DNA from: Citrobacter sp. Res13-Sevr-PEB04-36
GTDB lineage: Bacteria > Pseudomonadota > Gammaproteobacteria > Enterobacterales > Enterobacteriaceae
DNA length: 64,000 bases
Assembly: GCF_015672735.1 (NCBI RefSeq)
Contig: NZ_JADABY010000065.1
Location: 124,001 to 188,000, forward strand
Direction of reading: 5' to 3'
Within the stretch, counting starts at the first letter, position 1. Each line of letters opens with the position of its first letter. The position numbers and the translations under genes are program-made. A model generated the notes under the pieces. It saw nothing but the letters and a program-made list of their open reading frames with translations. It was not told where the DNA came from and did not search any database. Below are positions 50,087 to 58,514 of the stretch, piece by piece.

Positions 50087-50424
50087 ATTTTCTAAAAAAG
50101 ATGTTCTCAATATTAATGTATAAGGCAGAACCAATCCTTCCGGCAAGGCGTCTGGTGATCGTTGATGGGGATATCTTGCCTGAAAAAATGCCATGGCGGA
50201 AAGTCATTTTGACAAGAGATGGGGGAGAAGACTGGAGTGTGGGGTTTAAGTGCCCCTGCGGATGCGGTTCTGTCATTGAGCTGCTTCTTCTTGAAGAGGC
50301 CAAACCACACTGGCGTTGTAGCATTGATGAAAATAACATTCCCTCTCTTTATCCATCAGTCTGGCTAAATAAAGGCTGTAAATCGCATTTCTGGCTAAAA
50401 CACGGACGTATACACTGGGTTTGA
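50083..50424 (+). CDS. DUF6527-type small zinc-binding protein
   Basis: 113 residues, overlapping the E1-JAB stop by 4 bp (ATGA). The cysteine/histidine pattern C57-x-C59-x-C61 (CPCGCG), C79, C99 and H102 suggests one zinc site. Small proteins of this type (DUF6527) are regular partners of bacterial multi-ubiquitin operons, though their function is not known to me. Tight coupling implies a fixed stoichiometry with the E1-JAB protein; adaptor or E3-like roles are speculation. Confidence 0.72.
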   Translation: MNFLKKMFSILMYKAEPILPARRLVIVDGDILPEKMPWRKVILTRDGGEDWSVGFKCPCGCGSVIELLLLEEAKPHWRCSIDENNIPSLYPSVWLNKGCKSHFWLKHGRIHWV

Positions 50425-50643
50425 GTTTTCCACATAAAAATAAGTGATGAATAAATTTTATAAACCAGTGACTCATTTATCAGCAATGAAGAATGGTTAG
50501 CCCTAGACCGATCTTAATTTTTAATTCACATAATTAACCTTTTAGGGAAAATATGGTTTCTTTCAGCGTCAGTTTGACCTACTCCCCTTCAATAAATCTA
50601 GCGCTGAGTTAGCAATGTTCGCTTTGGCACGGAGGAGAGAAAG

Positions 50644-51201
50644 ATGGAAAATAGTAATCGACTTGCAATAACTAGCCTGATTGTATCGGTATGCGGTGTC
50701 ATCATTGCGCTCTGTGCGCTGGGATTCTCGGTTTACATGGGCTGGCTGCAAAAAAATAATTACGAGATTTCAGTTCAACCTTACATTACTCTTGTACCAA
50801 CTGTTGAGCCGGGAAAGAATGAGTATGGCTTTTATCTTTACAATGCTGGCATGGGCAAAGGGTATGTTGAACATATTGAATATTTTCTCAATGGAAGAAA
50901 AGTTGAAGGTAGTAATTCAGATGCCTTGATACAGATTGTTAATTATTTTGGTTTTAATAAAGACTGTTTTGCTTATGGGCATCCAAGGAAGGGCGATTCG
51001 GTATCGCTGGGTGAGATGAATACTCTTCTGGCACTTGGTGCGGGTGTGGCTTCATTAGCTCAGTGCAAAAAAACGTATGAAGACTTTTATAAAGTATTAA
51101 GGGCCCAAAATAACGCATTTACGGTCAAGTTAAGATATAGATCGATTTACAATATATCTTATCTTTATGACTCCTCCGATAATTCCCTTAGAAAAATATG
51201 A
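50644..51201 (+). CDS. Unknown single-pass membrane protein
   Basis: 185 residues behind GGAGG at good spacing. One hydrophobic helix (about residues 8-33) is followed by a soluble domain containing an FYLYNAGMGKGYVEHIEYF strand-rich motif. That pattern is common in poorly characterised proteins with an N-terminal membrane anchor and an Ig-like or beta-sandwich domain. It lies 220 bp after the ubiquitin-like operon on the same strand, so it may have its own promoter. I do not recognise a family; a membrane-located effector is possible but unsupported. Confidence 0.65.
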   Translation: MENSNRLAITSLIVSVCGVIIALCALGFSVYMGWLQKNNYEISVQPYITLVPTVEPGKNEYGFYLYNAGMGKGYVEHIEYFLNGRKVEGSNSDALIQIVNYFGFNKDCFAYGHPRKGDSVSLGEMNTLLALGAGVASLAQCKKTYEDFYKVLRAQNNAFTVKLRYRSIYNISYLYDSSDNSLRKI

Positions 51202-51431
51202 TGATTGTCAGGGCGGTTCAGTACACCCCCTGGCCGTGATGACGGTCAGCCCCAGGCAAGCCTGTAGCGGAATGACTATTTACGGCTTGCTTTCGATTTT
51301 GAGTTCAAACGATGGATGTAACACATTGTTTAAACTGATATGACGGTGTGGCCTGCTCCTCTCAATTTAGCTGTATTAGCACAGAGTTGCCTGTCAGATT
51401 AGGTTTAGTATTGTGCCGCAACATTGTTAGC

Positions 51432-51587
51432 TCAAATCCGTACAAGCGACGATTTTCCTGGGCCCCAGCCTCCCGAGATCCCAATCGAGATTGGCCCCCC
51501 ACTGTTATCTTGTATGAGTTTCGCACATACTTTTGCTACTAGGCGAAAATTAACGTCATCAACGGTGGTCTCATTGTCATGCCACAT
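51432..51587 (-). pseudogene. 5' remnant of a KAP-family P-loop NTPase gene
   Basis: Starts MWHDNETTVDDVNFRLVA and has a KAP-type P-loop GGWGPGKSSLVR about 40 residues in, then hits a stop. KAP NTPases are several hundred residues long, and no continuation is visible in any frame toward 51203, so only the first 51 codons survive. The MWHDNET start recalls KAP ATPases of defence systems such as Qat, which suggests deletion of an older defence gene. Confidence 0.6.
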
Positions 51588-51702
51588 AAGTCGCACTATT
51601 GTTTTTTTTCGTTTAACCACCCGATTAGTAACTTCGGGCAGTTAAATAATTTTCGAAGTATGCATTAGGCTAACGCCGGTACAGATATTGAGCATTAGTG
51701 TG

Positions 51703-54700
51703 TCAAGTTTTCACCACAGATACACCAGTGTGCGCCGATGTCTTCGGTAACACACCACTCGGATGATATGTCGAGTCGAAAATCATATCTGTTAGCCAAC
51801 GTTTAAAACTGGGGTTGTCGCTAAATTGTTTGAACAGCTCAGTGTGATCGGAGATTAGCTCAAGAACTACACGATTTAGCGCTTTGTCATGCTCTAGCTT
51901 CGCGTTCTCTTTATCTGAGTTGGCCTGAGCATTCTGGTAGGCCTTATCTTGTGCGACGCGGGCAGGTATCTCTTCAGTGATGACCTTGCGGATTTTGTCT
52001 CCGTCCTTCCATTCGATATTGCCAAACATATCGTTGAAGGCCTTAATAATATTCGATAGTTTGTCGATATCTGGTGTACCACTGCCACCACCACCACCGG
52101 GAGGGGGGGGGGCGATGAAGGCATCTGCATCATCCATCGACATCTTGAGCGATGCCTGTGCTTCAACCCGATAGCTGTCCATATCGATACCTTCCAGCAC
52201 GCCTTTGGAAAGATCTTCCTCCTTTGGTGCAGGGAGCTTGGGAATCAGGAAGTTCAGGAAAATGGCCAACTTTTCCCAGGCTGGATGGCCGTAAGTTAGG
52301 ATTGCGGAGAGGAAACCATAGCTACGGACGAAGGCTTTGGCTTTGCCTTTGAACTCAACTTGGTCATCTTCGTTCAGATTATCAATGTACTCCACAACGC
52401 AGGCGTCGAGGATTGGGTCGAGTTTGTCCCGGTCAGCGCCCGTAACATATAATACCACTAAGTCCTCAACCTGCTGCCAGCTGTAAACCTGTTTCACGTC
52501 GAGATCGCTCTTCAAGTCATGCAACCTATTAGGATCGGTTTCACCAGCTTGGACTGTTGTACGATAATAGTCTTGGAAGGCTGTCCTCACGGCCTCAGCG
52601 TTGTCGGCAAAATCCAGAACGAAGGTATCTCGCTTCTGTGGGTGAGCACGGTTTAGCCTTGAAAGCGTTTGAACCGCAAGCACGCCTGCTAACGGTTTAT
52701 CCACGTACATAGTGTGTAGCAGGGGCTCGTCGAAACCCGTGACGAACTTATTTGCGACTATCAGGAAGCGATATGGATCTTGTTTGAGCTTTGATGGAAT
52801 ATCTTTACTTGGAAAATCATTCAGATCAGCCTCGGACTTCTTCTCCCCGTTGACTTCGAAGTCGCCTGAATATGCCACGATAGCCTTGAACGGGATCTTA
52901 AGAGTATTAAGGTAGTCAGATACTTCTCGATGATAATCTATGGCTCGTGCAATGCCGTTACAGACGATCATCGCTCGGGCTTTTCCGCCGATCTTCTGCT
53001 TTCCTACCACCTGGGCCATGAAGTGATCGACCATTATTTCGGCTTTCTTACGGATAGCTTTGTCGTGAGACTCTACATAGTGGCGAATCTTTTTCAGCGC
53101 CTTAACTTTGTCAAAATCGGGATCGTCTTCGACCGTTTTGGCGACGTGGTAGAAACTGTCCACCGAAGTGTAGTTAGCAATCACGTCGAGAATGAATCCC
53201 TCCTGAATTGCCTGCTTAGTAGTATAGGTCAGCTCCTCCGGTGGGCGAAAGTGCACCTCACCACCTTCCAGATAGCGCTCACCGAACAACTCTAACGTCC
53301 TGTTTTTCGGCGTAGCGGTGAAAGCGAAGTAGCTAGCATTAGATAGCATTTTCCGTGAAACGATCAGCTTGTTAATTATATCTTCAACAGATTCGTCCTT
53401 AATTTCATCATCATCGCTATTTGTGCCAGACAGAGCCATATGCATCTTGGCTGTTGTCTTTCCTCCTTGGCTGGAATGCGCTTCGTCAATTAAAAGTGCA
53501 AACTTCTTGTTACCGAAATCACTTATCTCATCGAGAATGAAGGGAAATTTCTGTACCGTCGTCACTATAATTTTTTTGCCTTTGCGCAAAAAAGTTCGCA
53601 GCTCGGCAGCATCCTCGGAATGACCAAAGATCGAAGCTACGTGATCGTAACTCTTGATGGTACGGGCTATCTGGGTGTCCAATGCGCGGCGGTCGGTGAT
53701 GACAATGACGGAATCAAACTGAGCCAGCATGTTATTGGAGGTGGTTTTTAACTCAACAAACTGATGGGCTAGCCATGCAATGGTATTGCTCTTGCCGCTG
53801 CCAGCCGAATGCTGAATTAAGTAGCGCTTACCGACCCCATCTTCACTCGTGCGGCGGAGCAAAGCTCGAACAGTACGTAACTGGTGAAAACGTGGGAATA
53901 CCTGTTTGCGCCTTTTCTTGCCCTTTTCGTCCTCTTCCAACACTACCTGTGTAAAGTTTTCAATGATGTTGGCAAGAGATTCTTTTTTCAACACCTGTTT
54001 CCACAGATAGTCGGTCTTCAAACCGTGAGGGTTGGGAGGATTGCCTGCGCCACTATTCCAGCCTTGGTTGAATGGTAAGAACCACGAGGTCTTACCCGTG
54101 AGGTGAGTGCAGAATCGCACTTCAGCATCATCTACCGCCATGTGTGCAACACAGCGACCTAGTTGAAACAGTAATTCTGTCGGATTACGGTCAGTCTGAT
54201 ACTGCGTGATAGCATCAGCCACCGTTTGTTTGGTAAGCGAGTTCTTCAACTCGAAGGTTAGTATCGGGAGACCGTTGATAAAAATCACCATGTCCAGTGA
54301 GCGCTGTGACTCGTCGTTACTGTAATGCAACTGTCGTGTAACGCTGAAAATGTTCTTGCTGAAGTTCTCGGTAGCACTGACGTTGCCTGGGGTCGGTAGC
54401 AGCTTGTATAGGTCGAGGTGCTCAGGACCGTGATTGATGCCTTTGCGCAATACGTCAACTACACCGCGTTTTGTAATTTCGCCTTGGAGTCGGTGCAAAA
54501 ATTGCGTGCGCTTAATACCCTCATTGCCCAGTTCCAATGCGGTAAAAGCTATAGGCTGAGTGGCCTGCAGGAATGACAATAGTTGCACTACGTCCACTGC
54601 TACATCGCGGTTGTAGTTAGTTGATTTGCCCTGAACGTAGCCACCATTATTACAGAGGTCGCTCACGATCAGGGCTTCCAACCCTTTCTCGCTGGTGTCA

Positions 54701-54711
54701 GTCATCGTCAT
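51703..54711 (-). CDS. hsdR: Type I restriction enzyme R subunit (HsdR)
   Basis: 1002 residues. The start at 54711 (MTMTDTSEKG) follows GGAG at 7 nt and overlaps the end of hsdS by 14 bp. It has an N-terminal PD-(D/E)xK nuclease with D140, E154 and K156 (FELKN), Walker A AGSGKSN at about 303-309, and DEAH-type box LLIDEAHSS near residue 403. A Pro/Gly-rich linker (PPPPGGGGG) about residue 865 is encoded by a run of ten C/G. It translocates and cuts DNA with HsdM and HsdS. Confidence 0.95.
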   Translation of the reverse strand: MTMTDTSEKGLEALIVSDLCNNGGYVQGKSTNYNRDVAVDVVQLLSFLQATQPIAFTALELGNEGIKRTQFLHRLQGEITKRGVVDVLRKGINHGPEHLDLYKLLPTPGNVSATENFSKNIFSVTRQLHYSNDESQRSLDMVIFINGLPILTFELKNSLTKQTVADAITQYQTDRNPTELLFQLGRCVAHMAVDDAEVRFCTHLTGKTSWFLPFNQGWNSGAGNPPNPHGLKTDYLWKQVLKKESLANIIENFTQVVLEEDEKGKKRRKQVFPRFHQLRTVRALLRRTSEDGVGKRYLIQHSAGSGKSNTIAWLAHQFVELKTTSNNMLAQFDSVIVITDRRALDTQIARTIKSYDHVASIFGHSEDAAELRTFLRKGKKIIVTTVQKFPFILDEISDFGNKKFALLIDEAHSSQGGKTTAKMHMALSGTNSDDDEIKDESVEDIINKLIVSRKMLSNASYFAFTATPKNRTLELFGERYLEGGEVHFRPPEELTYTTKQAIQEGFILDVIANYTSVDSFYHVAKTVEDDPDFDKVKALKKIRHYVESHDKAIRKKAEIMVDHFMAQVVGKQKIGGKARAMIVCNGIARAIDYHREVSDYLNTLKIPFKAIVAYSGDFEVNGEKKSEADLNDFPSKDIPSKLKQDPYRFLIVANKFVTGFDEPLLHTMYVDKPLAGVLAVQTLSRLNRAHPQKRDTFVLDFADNAEAVRTAFQDYYRTTVQAGETDPNRLHDLKSDLDVKQVYSWQQVEDLVVLYVTGADRDKLDPILDACVVEYIDNLNEDDQVEFKGKAKAFVRSYGFLSAILTYGHPAWEKLAIFLNFLIPKLPAPKEEDLSKGVLEGIDMDSYRVEAQASLKMSMDDADAFIAPPPPGGGGGSGTPDIDKLSNIIKAFNDMFGNIEWKDGDKIRKVITEEIPARVAQDKAYQNAQANSDKENAKLEHDKALNRVVLELISDHTELFKQFSDNPSFKRWLTDMIFDSTYHPSGVLPKTSAHTGVSVVKT
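52103..52112. repeat. G10 homopolymer inside hsdR
   Basis: Ten consecutive G on the plus strand (C10 in the coding strand) in the Pro/Gly linker around residue 865. Runs of this length are slippage-prone; a change of one base would truncate the last 135 or so residues of HsdR. Confidence 0.8.
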
Positions 54712-56113
54712 TTTCGTTCTCCAGATCGGTGTCGATTTCCTCGTCATCACCAAGTGCCACTAAGTCTTCCTCGGTTATCAGATCGTCAGGACTTGGTACC
54801 CAGTTGCGCACGTCCACTTGGCCGGTTACGACATCAGCAATAAGGCGGTCGCGGTACTCGCGGATTAGCTTGATTTCTTCTTTTGCGCGCGCTACAGCAT
54901 CGTCAAGCGGTTGGCATTCTTTGGCGATCCAATCGCAGATGGCTTTTTGCTCTTCAATTGGCGGCAGAGCAATAATGGCGTTTTTCACATCGTGCTTGCC
55001 GAGTGCGAACCGAGTAACGCCGCTAGCCAGAATATGGAACTGTTGGGCAATGCGTGCTGAGCCAATAGCACGGAATAAGAACTCGCCCATCACTCGCTCG
55101 GGTTCAGGTCGCAACAGCCCGAGGTGGTAGGCGCAGACTACGCCTGGTAGATCTTTCGGAACCCATGCGGGCACCCCGATATCGTCTGGCGATTCCGAGT
55201 CCTTGGTGATGATGACATCGTCCGCTTTCAGCGTTAAGCGGGTGATTTCAGCCGCAGTCGCGGTTGCTCGCATCAAATCCATATCCTCAGTGATGCGGTC
55301 ATTCTTGTAAACATCGGTATAGTTACATAGACGAACTGGCGTTTCGCCGCCATGTGAATGCTTGTCTACACCACTGAAGCGCACATCAGCGACGTGCTTG
55401 AGTAATGCGACATTCCAATGCTCAGGTATGTCCCCCAACCATTCGACATTTGAATACGTCAAAGGTACAGCAGTCTCCAAACCGTGTGTCACGGCGTGAT
55501 CGATGATGCGCTGCTTCTGTTCTAAAAGTAAGGCGATGAGATTGCGTTTAGCCTTGATAAAGCGCGCTATACGGGAATCCTGCGCCTGCAGATAGACAAC
55601 GATTTGGTCTTGTTCAAGGCGTGGAGGTTGCAGCAATCTGATATCGAGAAACTGGTCTGGATACAGGCGCAGGCGCGAGGATTGGATGCCCGTCGAGCGA
55701 CCAATGTATTCAGCGACATAGGCGCGGGTGCGCAGAAGATAGTCGAGATATCCGGGATTAAAGCTATCGGTTCGATGTGGCCGATAAACCCCGTATGCGG
55801 GGCTTACAATACCAGCGTGCCTACTAGTACCAAGCGCTGCCATCCAGGCCCATAGTGTGTTGATCACAATGTCACCAGGACGGCATAGCTTGGAACCAAC
55901 ATAACTAGCGGCCTTAAACATCGTGACTTTCTTCTGGCTACGCGGCGTAATACCCGTTAAATGCGATACGGAGAGTAATTCTTCCTGCCCCGTTTTGGAG
56001 CGCTCATCAATCTCGCGAAAGAAGGTCTTGGCACGCTGTTCGTTCCAATGTTCCGGCACAGGTGGTAACCAGCGCATACATGCTGTGCGGTAGCTTGGAT
56101 AGATGTTCTTCAT
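54698..56113 (-). CDS. hsdS: Type I restriction enzyme specificity subunit (HsdS)
   Basis: 471 residues with two target-recognition domains (about residues 12-190 and 230-420), each followed by a conserved helical spacer (ARFIKAKRNLIALLLEQKQRI and DDAVARAKEEIKLIREYRDRL). It ends in an acidic tail. The two halves recognise the two parts of a split DNA target and scaffold HsdM and HsdR. It starts 5 bp after hsdM ends. The recognition sequence cannot be read from the protein. Confidence 0.94.
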   Translation of the reverse strand: MKNIYPSYRTACMRWLPPVPEHWNEQRAKTFFREIDERSKTGQEELLSVSHLTGITPRSQKKVTMFKAASYVGSKLCRPGDIVINTLWAWMAALGTSRHAGIVSPAYGVYRPHRTDSFNPGYLDYLLRTRAYVAEYIGRSTGIQSSRLRLYPDQFLDIRLLQPPRLEQDQIVVYLQAQDSRIARFIKAKRNLIALLLEQKQRIIDHAVTHGLETAVPLTYSNVEWLGDIPEHWNVALLKHVADVRFSGVDKHSHGGETPVRLCNYTDVYKNDRITEDMDLMRATATAAEITRLTLKADDVIITKDSESPDDIGVPAWVPKDLPGVVCAYHLGLLRPEPERVMGEFLFRAIGSARIAQQFHILASGVTRFALGKHDVKNAIIALPPIEEQKAICDWIAKECQPLDDAVARAKEEIKLIREYRDRLIADVVTGQVDVRNWVPSPDDLITEEDLVALGDDEEIDTDLENENDDD

Positions 56114-56118
56114 TGCTA

Positions 56119-58503
56119 TTACTCAGCTCCTATGATCTTGTGTAATAGACCATCGGTCTGTGCTTCCAACTTAAGAATGTCTTGGCGAATCTGCTCTAGT
56201 GTCCGAAGTGGCGTCGGTTTGTAGAAATTGCGAGCGAACGATATCTCATAGCCGATCTTTATGGCATCCATGGCGATCCAGGCATCTTGTGCGTGGGGAA
56301 GTACTTCACGCATGAAGAAGGCTTCGACTCCACCAGGCTCTTTAAGCGGCACCTGCTCTGTGTCACGCAGGTCGGTATCCGCCTCGTATTCAACTATAAA
56401 ACGGTCCTTGCCAACTGTTTCCAAATACGCGCCATCATAGCCCTGCTCGAAAAACTCGGATGCCTTGATTTTACTGCGTTTAGCTATAACCGGTGGAGCT
56501 GTCTCGTCGCGCCAGCTCACGGCTTTATATATGATTTTCTTTTCGGCAGCGCTCAACTTTTTATTATGTGCCTTCATGATTGAATCAAAGCGTAAGCGGA
56601 ACTCGTTATGGTCCTCAAATACATCGGAACCAAGTTCCTGTTGCGCCAGTTTGGCTATTTCCAGAATGTTTTTATCACGTAACCACGTTGATGGGTCGAG
56701 TAGTTTTTTACGCCGCTTCTCAGGTACTACCTTCTTGGTGACCTTGGAATTATCATCATCAGACTCATCTTCAGTGTCTTCGTCGTCACCTTTCAGCCAT
56801 AGCTCTATTTCTGGTTTGAACTTGGTAAATTCGGTATACAGCTTGTCACCATATTTTCCATAAATCTCGTTACGCAGTTCTTCGTCACCAGTAGCAAAGC
56901 GTAGGCTTTCGATGCTGCTTCGTTTCAGTTGGCTCTTAAGGCGCAAAGGTCGCTCGACAGTAATCTTCCAGTAACCGAAGTCTGCATTATCAAACCATTT
57001 AGACTCAGGCGTTGCCTTTGCGGCTTCTATATCAGCGGGTGGTTGGTCGAAATAATGTTTCATAATGCGTTCAATGTCTGCGTCCCCTAGCTCGCAGTTC
57101 TTTTTGCCAAGATTTCGACGCAAAGGCAGGAACCATTGGGAAGCATCGATTAACTGTACCTTACCTCGTCGGTGTTCGGGTTTCTTGTTAGCTAACACCC
57201 AGATATAGGTTGCGATGCCGGTGTTGTAAAAGATGTTAAGCGGCAAGGCGATAATGGCTTCTAGCCAGTCGTTTTCCAGCACCCAGCGGCGAATGTTACT
57301 CTCGCCTTGCCCGGCATCACCAGTAAACAATGCTGAACCGTTATGCACTAATGCGATTCGGCTGCCTAACGCTGTGTTGTGCTTCATTTTCTGGAGCTTA
57401 TTCACAAGAAACATAAGCTGTCCGTCGCTTGAGCGCGTTATGAGCTTAAACTCAGGATCGTCACCATGATTGACAATAAAGCGCGGGTCGCTGAACTCTT
57501 TTTTGCCCCCCATTCGCTCAAGGTCGGTCTTCCAACTTTTGCCGTAAGGCGGGTTGGAAATCATGAAGTCGAACTCGCGAGACCGGAATTGATCGGCCGA
57601 TAATGTCGACTTATCCGCACCACCGACAATGTTCTCTGCATCATCTCCTTCGCCCTTGAGCAATAAGTCCGCCTTACAAATTGCATAGGTTTCCGGGTTT
57701 ATCTCTTGCCCAAATAGGTGAATCGATACTTCTTTGTCGTGGCTGGCTGCTAACTCGTGCAGTGTCTCTTCGGCAACAGTTAACATCCCACCGGTGCCGC
57801 AACTACCGTCGTAAAGAAGGTAAGTACCTGACTGGATTTGATCAGCCACAGGCAGGAACAGCAATTTAGCCATCAGCTTGACTACATCACGCGGGGTAAA
57901 GTGTTCACCGGCCTCTTCATTGTTTTCTTCGTTGAAACGACGGATCAGCTCTTCAAATACAGTGCCCATACCGTGGTTGTCTAAGGCAGGCAACTTAATC
58001 CGACCATCCGAATCCTTTACCGGCAGCGGAGACAGATTGACTCCTGCGTCCAGGAAGTCATTGATCAGATGACCGAGAATATCGGCTTCAACCATCGTCT
58101 GGATCTGATCTCTAAATTTGAACTTCGCCAGGATATCCTGAACATTCGGAGAGAAACCATCCAAGTAGTCAATAAAGTTGTCGCGAAGGCGCTGCCCATG
58201 CCCACTACTTGTGAGTGTGGTAAGAGTGAATTGAGATGTGTTATAGAATGCCTGTCCTGACGCCATCCGCAGCGCACCGTCTTGCTCTGCGATATTGTGC
58301 GTGTCGAGGAATTTCTTGCGCTCAAGTACCGCCTTTTTGGTTGATTCTAGCACTGCATCCAGACGCCGTAATACGGTGAAGGGAAGGATTACATCACGGT
58401 ATTTACCACGTACATACACATCACGAAGACGGTCATCGGCAATGTTCCAAATAAAGTCAGCAATCCACTTCAGGTTGCCAAGGTCTTGTTGTTTCTTTTG
58501 CAT
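56119..58503 (-). CDS. hsdM: Type I DNA adenine methyltransferase (HsdM)
   Basis: 794 residues, longer than the roughly 500 of classical HsdM because of a C-terminal extension of about 300. The N-terminal helical HsdM domain (residues 8-150) is followed by N6-adenine methylase motif I DGSCGTGG (232-239) and motif IV NPPY (317-320). AAGGA precedes the ATG. It methylates the HsdS-defined site to protect host DNA. Confidence 0.95.
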   Translation of the reverse strand: MQKKQQDLGNLKWIADFIWNIADDRLRDVYVRGKYRDVILPFTVLRRLDAVLESTKKAVLERKKFLDTHNIAEQDGALRMASGQAFYNTSQFTLTTLTSSGHGQRLRDNFIDYLDGFSPNVQDILAKFKFRDQIQTMVEADILGHLINDFLDAGVNLSPLPVKDSDGRIKLPALDNHGMGTVFEELIRRFNEENNEEAGEHFTPRDVVKLMAKLLFLPVADQIQSGTYLLYDGSCGTGGMLTVAEETLHELAASHDKEVSIHLFGQEINPETYAICKADLLLKGEGDDAENIVGGADKSTLSADQFRSREFDFMISNPPYGKSWKTDLERMGGKKEFSDPRFIVNHGDDPEFKLITRSSDGQLMFLVNKLQKMKHNTALGSRIALVHNGSALFTGDAGQGESNIRRWVLENDWLEAIIALPLNIFYNTGIATYIWVLANKKPEHRRGKVQLIDASQWFLPLRRNLGKKNCELGDADIERIMKHYFDQPPADIEAAKATPESKWFDNADFGYWKITVERPLRLKSQLKRSSIESLRFATGDEELRNEIYGKYGDKLYTEFTKFKPEIELWLKGDDEDTEDESDDDNSKVTKKVVPEKRRKKLLDPSTWLRDKNILEIAKLAQQELGSDVFEDHNEFRLRFDSIMKAHNKKLSAAEKKIIYKAVSWRDETAPPVIAKRSKIKASEFFEQGYDGAYLETVGKDRFIVEYEADTDLRDTEQVPLKEPGGVEAFFMREVLPHAQDAWIAMDAIKIGYEISFARNFYKPTPLRTLEQIRQDILKLEAQTDGLLHKIIGAE

Positions 58504-58514
58504 CTATATATTCC

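Noticed and set aside
51348-51645. Plus-strand frames opposite the KAP remnant
   Set aside because: Low-quality sequence opposite the KAP fragment; the minus strand shows the recognisable P-loop.
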